NCBI RefSeq assembly: GCF_028554725.1
Contig: NC_071671.1
Location: 7,554,001-7,618,000 of the forward strand
DNA: 64,000 bases
Source of the DNA: Zeugodacus cucurbitae
Taxonomy: Eukaryota > Arthropoda > Insecta > Diptera > Tephritidae
Direction: 5' to 3'
Shown here piece after piece: positions 37,001 to 50,900 of the stretch. Within the stretch, counting starts at the first letter, position 1; every line of letters begins with the position of its first letter. The translations under genes were made by a program, and so were the position numbers. Below the pieces are notes generated by a model that did not search any database, was not told where the DNA came from, and saw nothing but the letters and a program-made list of their open reading frames with translations.

Positions 37001-38512
37001 TATTTATGGAAGTATCCAAGCCTCTTAGGTTTGTGTTTATGTAGTAAAAATATTTGAGGAGTTGCCACTTGTTATGACAATGTTATAGACCAGAGCTCTA
37101 AAAATATTATGAATACAGTTGGTTGTTTAACAAATATCATACTGAGTTCAATAAGAAGCAGGCCTCAGCTTCTAATCACGCTCTAAAGAACTTAAAGATT
37201 ATAAGTTGATCAATTCCCACAAGAGTCGGTTATACGTTGCCGAAATTTACCCGGATTTTTCCGGCCAATGGCTTTTATTTCGACGATCGATAAGGTTTAG
37301 ATTTCCTATAAGTTGACATAGGCGTAGCTTCAAGCTAAGACTATGAATAATATCTTAAAGCTTGCTGAGTATCTCAAAGAACCGATAAGCAAGGACCTGA
37401 ATATACTAACCACACAGAACATCCTAAATGGGTACAAGAGGTTCTTTAGACTGGTTCGAGTTTGAAAATTTTTGAAGATTGGACTACAGAAGCGAGCCAA
37501 AATCAGAGGCGGCTTGTCTCTTAGCGGGTTTGGATCACGCAAACCACCTAACCACTTACCTCGTTGCGCTAAAACGCCTATCAGTAGCGGTCTCCGCCTC
37601 CGGTTCTACCGCAGCAAAATCACTCTTCACCAACTCCGGACCAAAGTTCTGCTCATCATTCAATATATCCGGCAGTTCGTCATAACAAATTTGCACATCC
37701 TGCTCATCGTCATCCACCAACGGTGGCGATTGAGACGTCGTATTCTCTGTCATTGACGAGCCGACACTGGGGCCACGCCGATGACTGCTGCTGTCAGGCA
37801 CATTCACATTATTGCTGCTGCTGGAGAAACCATTTAAACCATTCACCACAACAACATCTTGCTCATCGGGCACCTCACCGGGCAGCAAAACCACAGCTTC
37901 ACAAACTTGCGCTGGCGCTTGCTCAACAGACGCCGCATCAGTTTCAACTGCGGTCGGTGTAGTCGGCGTCGATGTTGTTGTTGACGCCGTTGGTGACGGT
38001 GTCTTTGTGCCATTCAACACACGACGCACACTCTCCGGACTCACAAGCGGCTTCTCATGCACATACTTCAAAATATCCTTCACCAGCGCGTGTGTGCTCT
38101 GTACATTGGAACCATGCTGATCGGCCTCCAAACAACCGATGCGTCCATTGCGAAAGTAGAGTTTAGAATTAGTGAGACGTGGACTGCGCATCTTCTGCCG
38201 TTGCCGCTTGAAGGAATGCACTTTAAAAGTGACCGGCGATGAGCGCTGCGTGCCGCTATGCGTCTGACGCGTCGTCGGACTCGGTGTTTTATTCTCCTTA
38301 TTCGGCAACGCTTTGCTGCGACGTCGCCGCAGTGGTGGTTCGGCTTTATTGGCATTACGTACAGCTATTTCGGTGGCGGTAATGACATTTTCAATCTCCT
38401 TGATATCCTTGGAGATCTCCTCGAGACTGCGTCGCATTGTGGCCTCCTGCTGACTCGGTGAGTGATAGCGTGTGCTATTAAAGCTGCGTGTATTCCACTT
38501 TGTATTGTTCAT
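34057..38512 (-). CDS. CNGB/CNGL-like cyclic-nucleotide-gated channel subunit, right copy with natural 5' flank
   Basis: Seven coding exons: 37560-38512, 36336-36951, 36109-36258, 35962-36046, 35812-35895, 35487-35741 and 34057-35003. Phases match and total 3090 nt, 1029 residues. Residues 1-430 are a low-complexity, basic and Ser/Thr/Pro-rich cytoplasmic N-terminus. S1-S4 are in exons 2-3, S5 in exon 4, pore in exons 5-6 (TATSIGKNPKPE) and S6 in exon 6 (FVFALLIGQIRDI). A C-linker follows (VQGRVKMWFKFTWEQQ), then a cyclic-nucleotide-binding domain at about 750-870 with FGEISLL and the phosphate-contact Arg region DRRTADVRAKG. GQIRD in S6 and the C-linker resemble vertebrate CNGB and fly CNGL rather than CNGA. 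It should sit in the plasma membrane as a modulatory subunit. The ATG at 38510-38512 is the first in frame; the frame stays open, without ATG, up to a TAA near 38690, so an upstream exon is possible. Confidence 0.88.
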
Positions 38513-38566
38513 TGTTGTTGTTGTTGCGCTATTGTTTTTGTTTCTGTTATTATTATTGTTGTTTTT

Positions 38567-40930
38567 ACCGTTATCTTCGCTAACTGCGCGCTTGTGGGTT
38601 GCCTCCACAATGCGCGTGACATATGTTTGGGTTTGTTGGCGGGTGGCAAAGGTCACTGCTTGCACGTTAACGTTGACTCGATGACGTTATACTGTTATAG
38701 TTCACACGATTTTCACACAAAAACGGTTTTTCATGTCACAACTGCGCTGCGGTGATGTCTTAAGACATTTTTTCGAGTTAAAAAATTATTTTTTTGATTC
38801 AAATGTTTTGGTTTACAACTAATTTTTTCCACCAATATTATGCAGTTCAAGCATTATCACATTATTATTTTCACGTTTTAACTGCGTAAAGCCGAATGTC
38901 AATTCGTGCCTGTCAAGGTGCTTAGTTGCTTGGACATACCAAATGTATTGAATTCAATTCAATTTTGTACTGCACACGAAGCGTTATAAAACGCAACTAA
39001 AACGCTCAGCACACACTTGTATGAAATTATTATTATTCGTTTTTTTTTTAATATTTATTTTTCGATTTTTTCGTTTAATTGGCATATGTTTTACGCCGTT
39101 TGCTTGCAGCGTGTTGTGTGTTTCGCATGCCAAATATGCAATCAATCGATTGCGGCTCGATAGTAGTAAATTTTATATATCGCCATACATACATACAGAC
39201 AAATATAGTTAATATTGTAATTTTGTGCGCGAGACTTGGCTGACTAATTACTTTGCACTGTTATTTGTACACTTAGCACACAAGTGGTAGTGCTTTTGTG
39301 CGTGTGTTTCTATATACATATGTATGTGTTTATATATAGATTGCCAATAGATTAGCACAAGTGTCCTTTAAGCAAATTAATTAGTCTCCAACAGCATTGT
39401 TGTTATTATTTCAATATTAATTTTAACAAAAGCACAACGCTACCTTCACAACACTACATTTTGTTATTTGAAAATTTCACAAATAAAGGAATTTAATAAC
39501 TATATTTCCTTTATGAAATCACTTTTTCACTATCAACCAGCAAACACGTTTGATGCTTTCGGCATGTTGACCAAATTAACTTTTATTTCGCCAACTAACT
39601 AGTGCGCATGTCTGTTATGGCAGCCGTTTTGCCGCCCACCTACTCCCACTATAAAACGAAACAGCTGTGCGCACTACAGGTGATTTGACAAGTTATTTTG
39701 AACTCGAAATTCCGAAAAAAAAGTGCAACAACCCCCTCTTTGTTGTTGTTATTGTTGCTGTTGTGGTAATAACATAAATACTTACGCTAAGCAATTTGTG
39801 GGCATGTTGGGGCAATTCACGCTGTAGTAGACCACAGTGTGGTGAGTTTTGTGTTATTAATGCAAATTATATTGAGCGTTGACATTTTGAATGCTATTGT
39901 ATTCTCCACAAATAACATATAATTTGTAAAAAATTTAAATATTACAGCTTCAACACTTTTGAAATAACATAATATTTACATAACATAACTGTTTTTACAA
40001 CTGTAAACTACACAAATATTCACAAGTATGCAAATAAATTATACATAACCTACAAAAACTGCATCCGCCGGAAGTAGCTTGACACACACTCACGAGCGCC
40101 AACGATACTACATATATATATACACACACACAGTAAGTTTAAGCTAAAGAAAACACCGCAGATCACTCCCAGTATATTAGAACTGCGTGAAGGGCAGTAC
40201 CCATATATATAAAAGACCAAATTTTATCATTTTAAACACCAATATTTGAGGAATAATGCGGCTACAACAACAAAAAATAACACGCTTCAAAACTTTTTTC
40301 AAAACGCTTAAAGAAAAGCAACAACATTTAACAAAATAATTTCAAACCCGTGAGTGCCACACACAAATTATGAATAATTACTTTTTTGTTTTTGTTGTTT
40401 TTTTTACAAAACATTTCTTATATTGTACAATTGTTGTTTTTTATGCACATAAATATGTATGTAGTTATATAAACATTAGCGTAAATCGAAAAAAAAATCT
40501 GAAGTTGCAAGCGCAGAATAAACACATTTCTCTTTAATTAGTTGAAGTGCAGATTAATGAAATGAATTTGTTTTTCATTTTGTAGTGACTACATATACAG
40601 CATACATTTTGGTTATTTTTATATTTGTTTTTATTTTTTTAATTTTCATTATATTGTATATTTGTAAAGTACTTGCGTAACATTTACGAAACTTAAAATG
40701 TACATGTAGAAGTGTATGCATAAATGTACGAATTAAATATCATTTTTTGTTTTTTCAATTTAACTTTTATGGTTTCGGCTGCTGCTCTTTACTTCAACAT
40801 ATAAATTCTTAAGTAATTGTTTTTTTTTTTTTTATTATTTTGCAATTACTTTCTTACGCTGTAGGTTGACCATTCAGGCTCTAGTGGTTTTTCTTATTTT
40901 TCTTCTTCTTACGGTGTGGTTTCTTCCTGT
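38567..40930. other. Channel 5' flank and Rpn8 3' flank
   Basis: Should contain the natural promoter and 5' UTR of the channel gene (minus strand) and the Rpn8 3' UTR. I could not identify either precisely. Palindrome-like GCGTTATAAAACGC at 38983-38996. Confidence 0.4.
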
Positions 40931-40940
40931 TCTTTCGTTC

Positions 40941-42032
40941 CTATTTCTTACCACCCTTACCACTGTCTTCTGTGCTTTTAGCAGATTTATCATCGGTTTT
41001 TTTGTCCTTGTCCTTAACATCTTTGCCATCCTTCTCCTTATCTTTATCCTTATTTTTCTCTTTCTCTTTTTCCGCTTCCTTGTCCGCCTTTTTACCTTCC
41101 TCCGCATCACGATTCGTCAATTTGTTATTGATGAGATTGTGCAATGCAATGATGGAACGCACCATGGACGCCAAATAGACGACCAGCATTTGATCGTTCG
41201 TTTTAACGTACATAGTTTCGGTAAATTGTTCACTCGTAATATCGGGTAATAAGTTGAAGATATCCTGCAGCTGGTAGACAATTTGATGATTGATGGGCAT
41301 TTTGCCATCACCAACACGTTGCAAATAGTGTTTAATGTCATGCAATTGTGCGTTCAAGCCTTTTAAGCCCATTAATTGGTTGGTAATTTTCTGTGAGAGA
41401 CTACCGACTGTGGTGTCTTTAATGTCGCGCAGCAAATGTTCAACGCCCACTTCCTCGGCTTCTTCGGCACCAATTTCGCTGGGCACATGCTCGAAGGTTT
41501 TACTTGTTGGCGAACCGTCATCGTGCACCTCTTCAATTGCAATGTACGCTTCAGTTGGTAAACCTAAATCTTTGGGCTTCGCATCAATTATCACCAGCAC
41601 CGAATTGGGGCAATAGCGACGTATTAACTCATTTATGGCAATATCATTTTGATGTAGTTTAGGACCGGTATGATACCAACCGACAACACGCTCGCGTGCA
41701 TTTACTTTCTTGAACATGCCATACATGTTTTCCAAATAATCATGATCTAAAAACCACACCGACTTATCTTTGTCATCCTCATCAAAAGGTACTATAGAAA
41801 TATAATGATATGATTATTAATCGAGGTTCTGCAAATAAGTATTTACCATATACTCACCAGCAAAACTGTTGGAGACATCAAGTACGCCTTTTGAACGCCA
41901 ACAACCCAGTAACACACCGACAACTCGACGCTGGTTTCCGATTTTGCCCATACGGTTGAAGTGATCCACAACAGAGAGCAGCACCAGTGGGTGCACAATC
42001 ACCTTGTTTACATTTACCTCCAGTGATGGCAT
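40941..42032 (-). CDS. Rpn8: 26S proteasome lid subunit Rpn8 (PSMD7/Mov34)
   Basis: Two exons, 41858-42032 and 40941-41791, joined through a GTGAGT donor and a TATAG acceptor; 1026 nt, 341 residues, close to the normal length of about 320-340. The N-terminus reads MPSLEVNVNKVIVHPLVLLS, followed by an MPN domain to about residue 140. The MPN metalloprotease motif is degenerate (WYHTGPKLHQND), as expected for Rpn8, the non-catalytic partner of the deubiquitinase Rpn11. The remainder carries the helical dimer region (QKITNQLMGLKGL) and ends in a long Lys/Asp/Glu tail that finishes KGGKK. The protein is part of the proteasome regulatory particle in nucleus and cytosol. Start codon choice is secure from family conservation. 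It lies on the opposite strand to slik, about 2.9 kb upstream of it. Confidence 0.97.
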
Positions 42033-42244
42033 TTTATTTATTTCCTATTATTTATCTTTATAATGGTAAGGTCGGTCGAAATATTAAACCAGCTAGATGA
42101 CTTTTGGAAAACTTTTGCTAATAATGCCGAACAAGAACAAGAGCAATGACAGTGGAATAATTTTTGTCATGTTGTCGGCACTGACGGTTCATGTCGATAA
42201 GATAGTTTCACTGATAACAGAGTGCGCACTGTTTAAAACGTAAC

Positions 42245-42273
42245 CAGAGAATGTAAATATTTTACATTCTCTG
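42245..42273. mobile_element. Minimal hAT-style palindrome upstream of Rpn8
   Basis: Perfect 13-bp inverted repeats CAGAGAATGTAAA / TTTACATTCTCTG separated by only TAT. The unit is bordered by the direct repeat ACGTAAC at 42238-42244 and 42274-42280. CAGAG termini with 7-8-bp duplications are the hallmark of hAT transposons (hobo-like). This looks like two terminal repeats with nearly all internal DNA lost. It sits 213 bases upstream of the Rpn8 ATG. Confidence 0.5.
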
Positions 42274-42281
42274 ACGTAACC

Positions 42282-44922
42282 TAGACCAATTTAATAAAGC
42301 AATAATATTAAAATATGACATTTTAAGCATTACTATTGAATATGACTGAATTTTTATTAATATCAATAATTTATAAACTTTTCTTAATATTCTATGTGAG
42401 AAACTCATTTTGCCGCCAGTTGTCGCTGCTGTCAGAATGCATTGATTACGATATTTTCTTTGCGCAACTATTGGACTGCATATTGCGAGTTGGAAACACT
42501 TTTTTCCCATTTCGCTTTTATGTCAGTTCTACTTTCTACCATAATTCGTAAGTTGATTTAATATCGGTCGGAATATGTTTTTATGGTTTAATAAATTTTA
42601 GTCATTTAAATATTAAAATTGTCAAATAATACTTGTACTAAATGTATCTAGTTTCAATTGGTGTTTTTGTTGGTTAAATTAACGTGAAAAATTTGTAGTA
42701 ATAGACAAGTTGCAGTGTGCTAGAACATCCTTACATGTTCGGCAGTTTGCTTACGCTGCATTAAAGTTCGTTTATTTTCCGTTCAGTGTCAAAGAAGGTG
42801 TTTGAACATATAATTTGTGATCCCACAATATCATATTTATTGGTTTTTCAAGCAGCAAATTTTTTTGCAAATTTCATTGCCTCGCATGACCAATTTTAAT
42901 CAAATTTTGTCCTACCTTGTGCAGGGCTGCCAACTTGTACCTTTCCCTGCTGATGCGTCGCTATGAAAAATGGGTGTGCTTACAAATCAGTGACCTTGCA
43001 TTTGATTTTAATAGAGTGACATAGTGCTTTAATTTCATTTAGAAGTTTCCACATATTGAAATAAAAATCAACTAAAGTGTATGACATATACTTTTAAAAT
43101 TGTTTATTCGTTTTATATTTAATATAAAGTACGACAGTTGGCAGTCCTAAAGTAACCGCCATTTTATTTTAGTTATATGTTCTTTTGGACAGTTTCAGTG
43201 CTGTCATGAATCAATGTAAATATGAGTGACTAATAGCAATAGCGATAGTGATAAGCGGCGCATTTTTACCTCATCGCCAAAAAATTTTGTGTTTCATAGA
43301 AGCTGAAAAAAAAGTATTGCGAAAACTTGGCTTATAATGTTAATTAAATGCATACAAGTTTTAACGAGCTATGAATGAAATTGCCGAGTTGCCACGCGAA
43401 GCGCTAACGAATGGCAGCTGATGGCTGGTTGGCTGACTGGCTAGCTGTTGACTTTGCCTGTGCATGAATGAACCAGGAATGCAATGAATATCGACTAGTT
43501 TCACTGGCTGGTTGTTGGTTGGGTGTTAACACTTTCATATTTACGTATAAATAATACCACTTTGAAAGTCGTGAATACTTTATCGTTATTGCATATTAAG
43601 TGATAACAGACAAGTTGATAATTTTAATACCAATAAGTTTCCACTGAACTATGCAAGGCCGACTACGTGAGAGTTGCTGATGCCAAGTAAAAACATACAA
43701 AATTGATTTTCTCAATGTGATGTCTAGACTTGGATATTACCATCCTAAAAAAGCAATACCATGATCTGTTATATGCAGTTAAAAGTCCAAGCAAAAAATC
43801 CACATACGTGATTTTAATAGCCAATTAATTTGTGCATTTATTTATATATCGAATGTGTATAATTATTGCGTGCAATATTATATAAAATATATGCATAAAA
43901 TTAGTGAAACATGCAGTTTTGTTTTCGCAGCTTAGATGAGTCACATTTTGTACACTGATGTAATATTTAAATTTAGCAAATTCCAGCATTTGCAAACAAT
44001 TGTATAAACAGTGTAAACTTTTCACACTACTCATAAACTTGTATCATATGTTAATCACTATGCCAGATGTGACAACAGTCAAAGCGATCTGCTAAACATC
44101 TTCATAAACAAATTATACACTAGGGTTGGGCGAAATCTACTTTCACCACTCCTATATGTGCAATTTTAAACTGTATATTTTAAATTATTTGGGAATACAT
44201 ATATAAAAAATTCGTTAAACTAATGAACCGTTCAGATAAATAAGCAAAAAGAACAAGATATATTGATTTCTTAGTTTCATGCTGTTGAATAATTCTATTC
44301 AACCCATTTCAATTGTTCAACATTTTTATTATTGCTTGTGTATATTTTGTGACTCTATTGAATCTTTCTTTGGTTTTACAGTTCTAAAACGTACCCGATC
44401 ACAAAGGCATGAAGACCTAATTTTAAAGCCGATAATTAAATTAGAGAAGAGAGTAAAATCGCAGAGAACATTGAACGGCTAAAAGGCAAACGGTGGTAGG
44501 GGAACACGTGCGTCGAAACAAATACGGCTACTGCTACTGCTACTACTGTCGCTGCGGCTGTTGCTTGCGCGAGAAGGGTGACCCCTTTGCTTATTGGAAT
44601 TGAGTGTAAACTTGGTGGAAATGATTTTGGATTGATTTGAAAAGAACACAAACAACAAAATAAAAAAACGAGGAGGCGAAAAGAAACTGTGAAGAAGAAT
44701 TAGCGCTACTTGAAGAGCAATTAAGCTGCTGCTGCTGCATGAAAAAAGCGGAATAAAATGAAAACAAATACAACTACTTTTGTGTGTTAAAAGCAAAATG
44801 TAGTGCCTTTGGAGTGTAAAACTGCTGTGGATAATTTTTTTTTTCTGTAACGTTAATGTAGCAACTTACCCCTACGACATAAATATTTAGCTCTAATTTA
44901 TATACATTAAATAAGCATAACA
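42282..44922. other. Rpn8-slik intergenic region and slik 5' UTR
   Basis: No gene recognised. A TTTTACAG acceptor-like site at 44375-44382 followed by transcript-like sequence suggests a slik 5' UTR exon, at low confidence. Confidence 0.35.
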
Positions 44923-47900
44923 ATGTCGTTCATAAATAATCTTAAGAAAGTATTCCACCTTGGTGGTGGAGAGGCGAAAAAGAAACGCCTTTATAATAAC
45001 ATCAAAATGGACACAGATCCGGCGGAGTTTTGGGAAATGGTAGGCGAGTTGGGTGATGGCGCATTCGGCAAGGTATATAAGGCGCAACACAAAGAGCAAA
45101 AACGCTTTGCTGCGGCTAAGCTGTGCACATTAGAGGATGAAGAGAATCTAAGTGATCATATGGTTGAAATAGATATTTTGTCCGAGATAAAACATCCAAA
45201 TATTGTGGAGTTGTATGAAGCGTTCTCAATAGAGGATAAGCTATGGGTGAGTTATTTTTATTTATTCGTACTTGTTTATTTTTTTTGCTTATTTTACCAA
45301 ACTCCACACTATTATTACATGTGCACACACACAAACTCACACAAATATTTGTTTTGTCTGCAGATGTTAATTGAATATTGCGATGGCGGTGCACTTGACA
45401 GCATAATGGTGGAGTTGGAGAAACCACTCACCGAACCACAAATAGCCTACGTTTGCCGACACATGACTGAAGGTTTGACCTTTCTACACAAAAATAAAGT
45501 GATCCATCGCGATTTAAAAGCTGGCAATGTATTACTCACCATGGAAGGCGGTGTAAAATTAGGTTTGTATAAATTTGTTTGTCAAATTCGTTTTCGTTAT
45601 ACACCACAAATAACTTTAAATTTGTTTACTCGCTTTACAGCTGATTTTGGCGTGTCGGCTAAAAATAAACATACTTTACAGAAGCACGACACATTCATAG
45701 GCACACCCTATTGGATGGCGCCTGAACTAGTGCTGTGCGAAACATTTCGCGATAATCCTTACGACTTAAAAGTGGATATCTGGTCACTGGGCATAACATT
45801 AATCGAGTTAGCGCAAATGGAACCACCAAATAGTGAAATGTCACCGATGCGTGTTTTATTGAAAATACAAAAAAGCGATCCACCAACACTGGATCAGCCA
45901 TCAAAGTGGAGTAAGGAATTCGTTGACTTTCTAAAGAAAGCTTTGGTCAAAGTGAGCGCCTCAAAGAAATTTCCAATAACTAAATTTATGTTTATATTTA
46001 AACAATTTTTTTTTTGTTGTTATGCTAGGATCCACAACAACGTCCAGCCACAGATATTTTATTACAACATAAATTCATAAATTGTGAACTAGACGCTAAA
46101 CCCATAAAAGACTTATTATTAGAATATAAAGCGGAAGTTGTTGAAGAAGTTGTCGATGATGATGCTGAGGTAAGTGTTATTCTGTATATACCATATATAT
46201 TTATAAATGCGTCTTACTATTGTATATTGTATATGTCTGTATGTACATATGTAGTATGTGCAATAATAAACACCTGCTTTCGTTATTTCATTATTAATAA
46301 GTATAATATAATGATTTTTTTACACGCTGCTAATAACCTCGCGCAATGCGTTCTTTTCCATACAAACTGCACACTTAAATTACAAATAAAAAACATATAA
46401 ACAATTATTTGTATACGTTTCACATTCACACTGTTGTTGCTTTTAGAAGCTTAAACGTCAAGTGAAGCGGCGCTCTCTTTATCAGAGGGTTGGTAAGTCG
46501 GTGGTGGACTGTTTAACGACCTCGTGTGTCGTTTGTTGTTTACCACAGAATTTTTTCATGTCGTTTTTTCTAACTCATAATTAAAGTCTAATTAATGATT
46601 GCATGCCATACTTTTTTGATGTTGCATCATATCGTTAGCAATATTTTGTTTTTCGAGTTTTTCGATTGATTTCTTGAAAAATCATGCATTTCGAATTCAT
46701 TAAAATATTTTTTTTACTAAGAAATATGAGTTTTTTTAATTGGAAAATTTAATGTAAAATATTTTTTTTTATGGTTTGGTGAATTGTAGAGCTTTAATTT
46801 TAAATGAAAGCAAAAAATTTGAAAAATTATTAAAAATAGATATCACATTAATAAAAATAAACAACTGGTTGTGCAGTTTATATTGATAAAAAATAATATA
46901 AAAAAAAATAATAAAAATAAAAAATAATATATTTATAATTAATGTTTAAAAACATATGAAATAATATTATAAAAAATATATTTTTTAAATTAATGTCTAA
47001 AAAAATAGTCTTTAAATTAATATTATACAAAAATACTATCTTTTAATTAATAATAATAATAATAATAATAATAATTTAATAATTTTTATTTTGTTTTTGT
47101 TTTTGTAATTTTTTAATGAATATAAATTTACTAAAAATTGTGTGTTTTTTAATTAATAACTGCACAACTACAAAAGAAATTGTTTTCAATGTTTAATAAA
47201 ATTTATTTGGTTTAAAAATATTAAATTTATACAATCACTTCGCACATCCGTAAATTTCAGTGTCATCGTAAGCTTTTTCGTAGCACCATAAACACATTTT
47301 TAATTTTTAAATTATAAAAAATTTCATTAGTTGTTTAATTTTATTGTAGTGGCTATATTTTATTTAAAATGCAGATTATTAATAAAAATTTTATATAAAA
47401 TAACTTAAAGCAAAATATATTTTAAAAAATAACCACCATAATTTTTTATATATTAAATTCATAAAATTATTTAATATTTATTATAATTTATTTACATTTG
47501 ATTACAGTAATAAAAATAAAATAAAACAAAATTAATTAATTTTTTTAAACTACATATTATTAAAAAAATAATTATTATTTTTAATTAAATATTATTACAA
47601 AAATTAATTTTTTTTTTAATTAAATATTATTAAAAAAATTATCATTTTTAATTAAATATTATTACAAAAATTAATTTTTTTCATTAAATATTATTAAAAA
47701 ACTAAAAAAAGTAAATTATTTAGTTTTTTATAATTAAATATTATTAAAAAAAATTATTATTTTTAATTAAATATTATTACAAAAATAATATTTTTTCATT
47801 AAATACAACTACTTTTTTGAAATTCAAATAAAATATTTATTTTGAAAATTATAAAAAATATATTTTTTATACATAAATAAAACTATTTTGTTTTATATTA

Positions 47901-50900
47901 TTTTTGTTGTTATTTTTTATAATTTTTATTATTCTTTATAATATGTATTATTTTTAATTTATAATTAATTTTTTTAATTTATAATTATTTTTTTTTTAAT
48001 TTATAATTAAATTTTTTATAAATAATTTTAAATATTTTTATTTTTTTATTCGTTTTATTATTTTTTTATAAAATTTTGTATATTTAATTTCACGTTTTTT
48101 TATTATTTTTTATAATTTTTTTTTATATTTTTTTGTAATTATTTATAATTATGTATAATTTATTTAATTTCATGTTTTTTTTATAATTTTTTATAATAAT
48201 TTTAATTATTTTTTTTTTAATTTTTATTATTTTAATTATTTTTTATATTTTTTACAAGGTTTATTATTTTCATAATTTGTATTATTATTTTTTATAATTA
48301 TTTTTAAATTTTTAAATTGTTTATTATTATTTTTGTATAAAATCCGTAATTTTATAAAAAATTTTTGTTAAAAATCTGCATACGTAAACCACACTCCATA
48401 AAAATATTATCAATTTCAATATAAATGATTTTCCTACAACTTAGGAACCCCGCAACTCGGCGCTCCGGCTCGACCTGGACGATGACTCTGCCTCTTTGCA
48501 GAGCCAAGATATTGACAAACGTAAGTTTCAACATACATACATACACTTACACTCCTCCTACACACATACATACACACGCTTTGGTTGTCGTTGTTGTTGT
48601 GTCAAGCCTTGCCATATGATACGATTTATTTAGTTCCAGGTACCCCAACATCAGTATCTATGGACTCTAAAGAACCAAATCAAACAAATAGTATACCACA
48701 AAGTAAACTATCACAACCACAAGGCGGAGCTGCAGAGAATGCTTCACCTGTTTTGCAAAAAAGTCTTGAGAATAATAGTATAACAACATCTTCGAAGGTA
48801 GCCAAAGAGGATGAACAACCAATAATTAGCGTTAATAATGCGCCAAAAGAGAATGACACGAGTAAAACGCCTACAACTGCTGGAGTGGTCAATAAGCAAG
48901 CAGTTGTTGCTGTCAACGAAACTGCTGATAATAGTCTTCCAGAGAAAGGCGTTGACGCCGATAGGAAGGTGAGTAATACAAGAATTTTGGTAAATCAGTT
49001 CTATTTTATATACATCTCTCTCTCGCGCACGCAGATCACCAAAAAAGAGAAGGGTAAAGCGCCACCACCACCGTCGGCTGCCAAGACAACCGAAGCACCG
49101 ACACCACCCGCTGCAGCCACTGCAAATGCACGTACCGAGGCGGAGAAGCGTAGCAACGAAGAACGTGCACCGGCACCGCTAGCGCCCATAACGGTGCCCG
49201 TCGAGCTGACCAAAAATGTGGAAATCGATGTACAAACACCGCTTGCCACACAACACTTTGGCGGCAATGAGCCGCAAGAACAACAAGCGCAAGTGCCAAC
49301 ACCACCATCACCGCCATCGCCGACCACATCGTCAGCAGCGGTCTCGGTGAATTCTGCTACGTCGTCGGTGAAGAGTGGCGCTATGCTCAGCTCGAGCACT
49401 TCGCTTATCACCATCAATAGTGAGGCTTCACCAACCAGCACGCCAACTCGTGCATTCAATAATAATAATCAGGCACAACAACAACAACAACAACAAAATG
49501 TAGTTCATCCCAATAGCTTGGAAGCGGGTGTCAGTCAAATACGAGTAGTGACCAGCACGCATCCACCGGTCATAATTGACAATACGGTGTTGCCTGTTGC
49601 TCCCTCAGCCACGCAAAGTGAAGTGATCATCGTTTCGAATGATTTGAATAAGAGCACACATGTGCCGGAATCTTCGACGGATGACGACTTCACTTCGTTC
49701 GATGACAGTCTGGCCGATTCACCGCTCTCACCCCGTCAGTCATCCATGATAGTGGCCGTTTGTGAGAAGAGCGCCGAAGAAACGGATAGGGCGGACATAA
49801 ATGCCGAAAGCAATCAATCCCAAATCGGTAAGGGTTCATCGCGTGCGCGCAAATTAGACGAAAGTGAGGTGCTAATTGTTAGCCCATCTTATGTTGACGA
49901 TGACTCGGCGTACAATACCGCTACGGGCAGTCACGAACACAGCGAACATCTAATGGATACGAGTCACGTGTCTGTGGTGACTGTCGGCGATGAGATCAAG
50001 GTCAAGGATAGTAGTCATCTAAGTGCCGATCAATATGATACGACACTCGGTAGCAACAACGACAACAACAATCTAAATAATCAACGAGCACCATTCATAA
50101 AGAATCACAGCAACAACAACCACCAAAATGGCCAAATTATCAGCGGCGGCGGCGGCACACCAACAGAAGATGTAAATATTATTATAAATCGAAATACGCC
50201 ACAAGACATTGGTGTCGGCGGCAAACGCCCATCACCGGATAATAGCGTCGGCTCTATGGATTCGCGTACATTAAGCGATAGCGGTTCGCTGCGCTCAAGC
50301 GGCGGCGGTGTTGTACGACGCGCTGTCGGCCTGAACATCGCAACGGTTGATCAGAGTGACGTTGAGAGTATCGGCACCACAACTAGTCATGATAGTCGTA
50401 ACGAGGCGGATACACCCATAATGGGCACGAAGATACCCGAAGATGAGGAAGTGGTTATACGACGAAAACAGGGTGCGCCGAAGGTCGTGGCACCCAATGG
50501 GCCGACTAAAGAGGAAATCGAATTACGTAATTTACGTAAGAAGACGCGAAAACGTACGCGAAAATTCGAAATCGATGGTGTACAAGTGACAACCACCACA
50601 AGTCGTGTCATTTACGGTGACGAGGAGGCCGGCAGACTCTACGATGATCATGTGTTCCGCAAGCAAGAGTTGCGCGAATTGAAAATGTTGCAAAAGCAAG
50701 AGAAGAAACAACAAAACGATTTGCAATTGAAGGAGCAAATAGCGCGCGAACAACAGGATCGTCGTTTCGAACAGGAACGCATTTCGCTGGAGAAGACCTA
50801 CGAAGCAGATATGGATACATTGGCAAGACAACAGAAACAGTTGATTGAGCGCACGGAACAGGCACAGGAGAGTGAGGTGAGTGAAGACTATTTATTTTGT

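Larger units (their letters stand above)
31739..38566. repeat. Right copy of the 6.83-kb direct tandem duplication
   Basis: Near-identical to 24910-31737, in the same orientation. It keeps the natural 5' flank of the channel gene on its right side but has lost the cuticle gene's exon 1 and promoter on its left side. The joint with the left copy has one extra T (31738) that neither flank explains. Confidence 0.95.

Noticed and set aside
49001..49459. 152-codon minus-strand frame
   Set aside because: Opposite the slik linker exon, low complexity, no start context.
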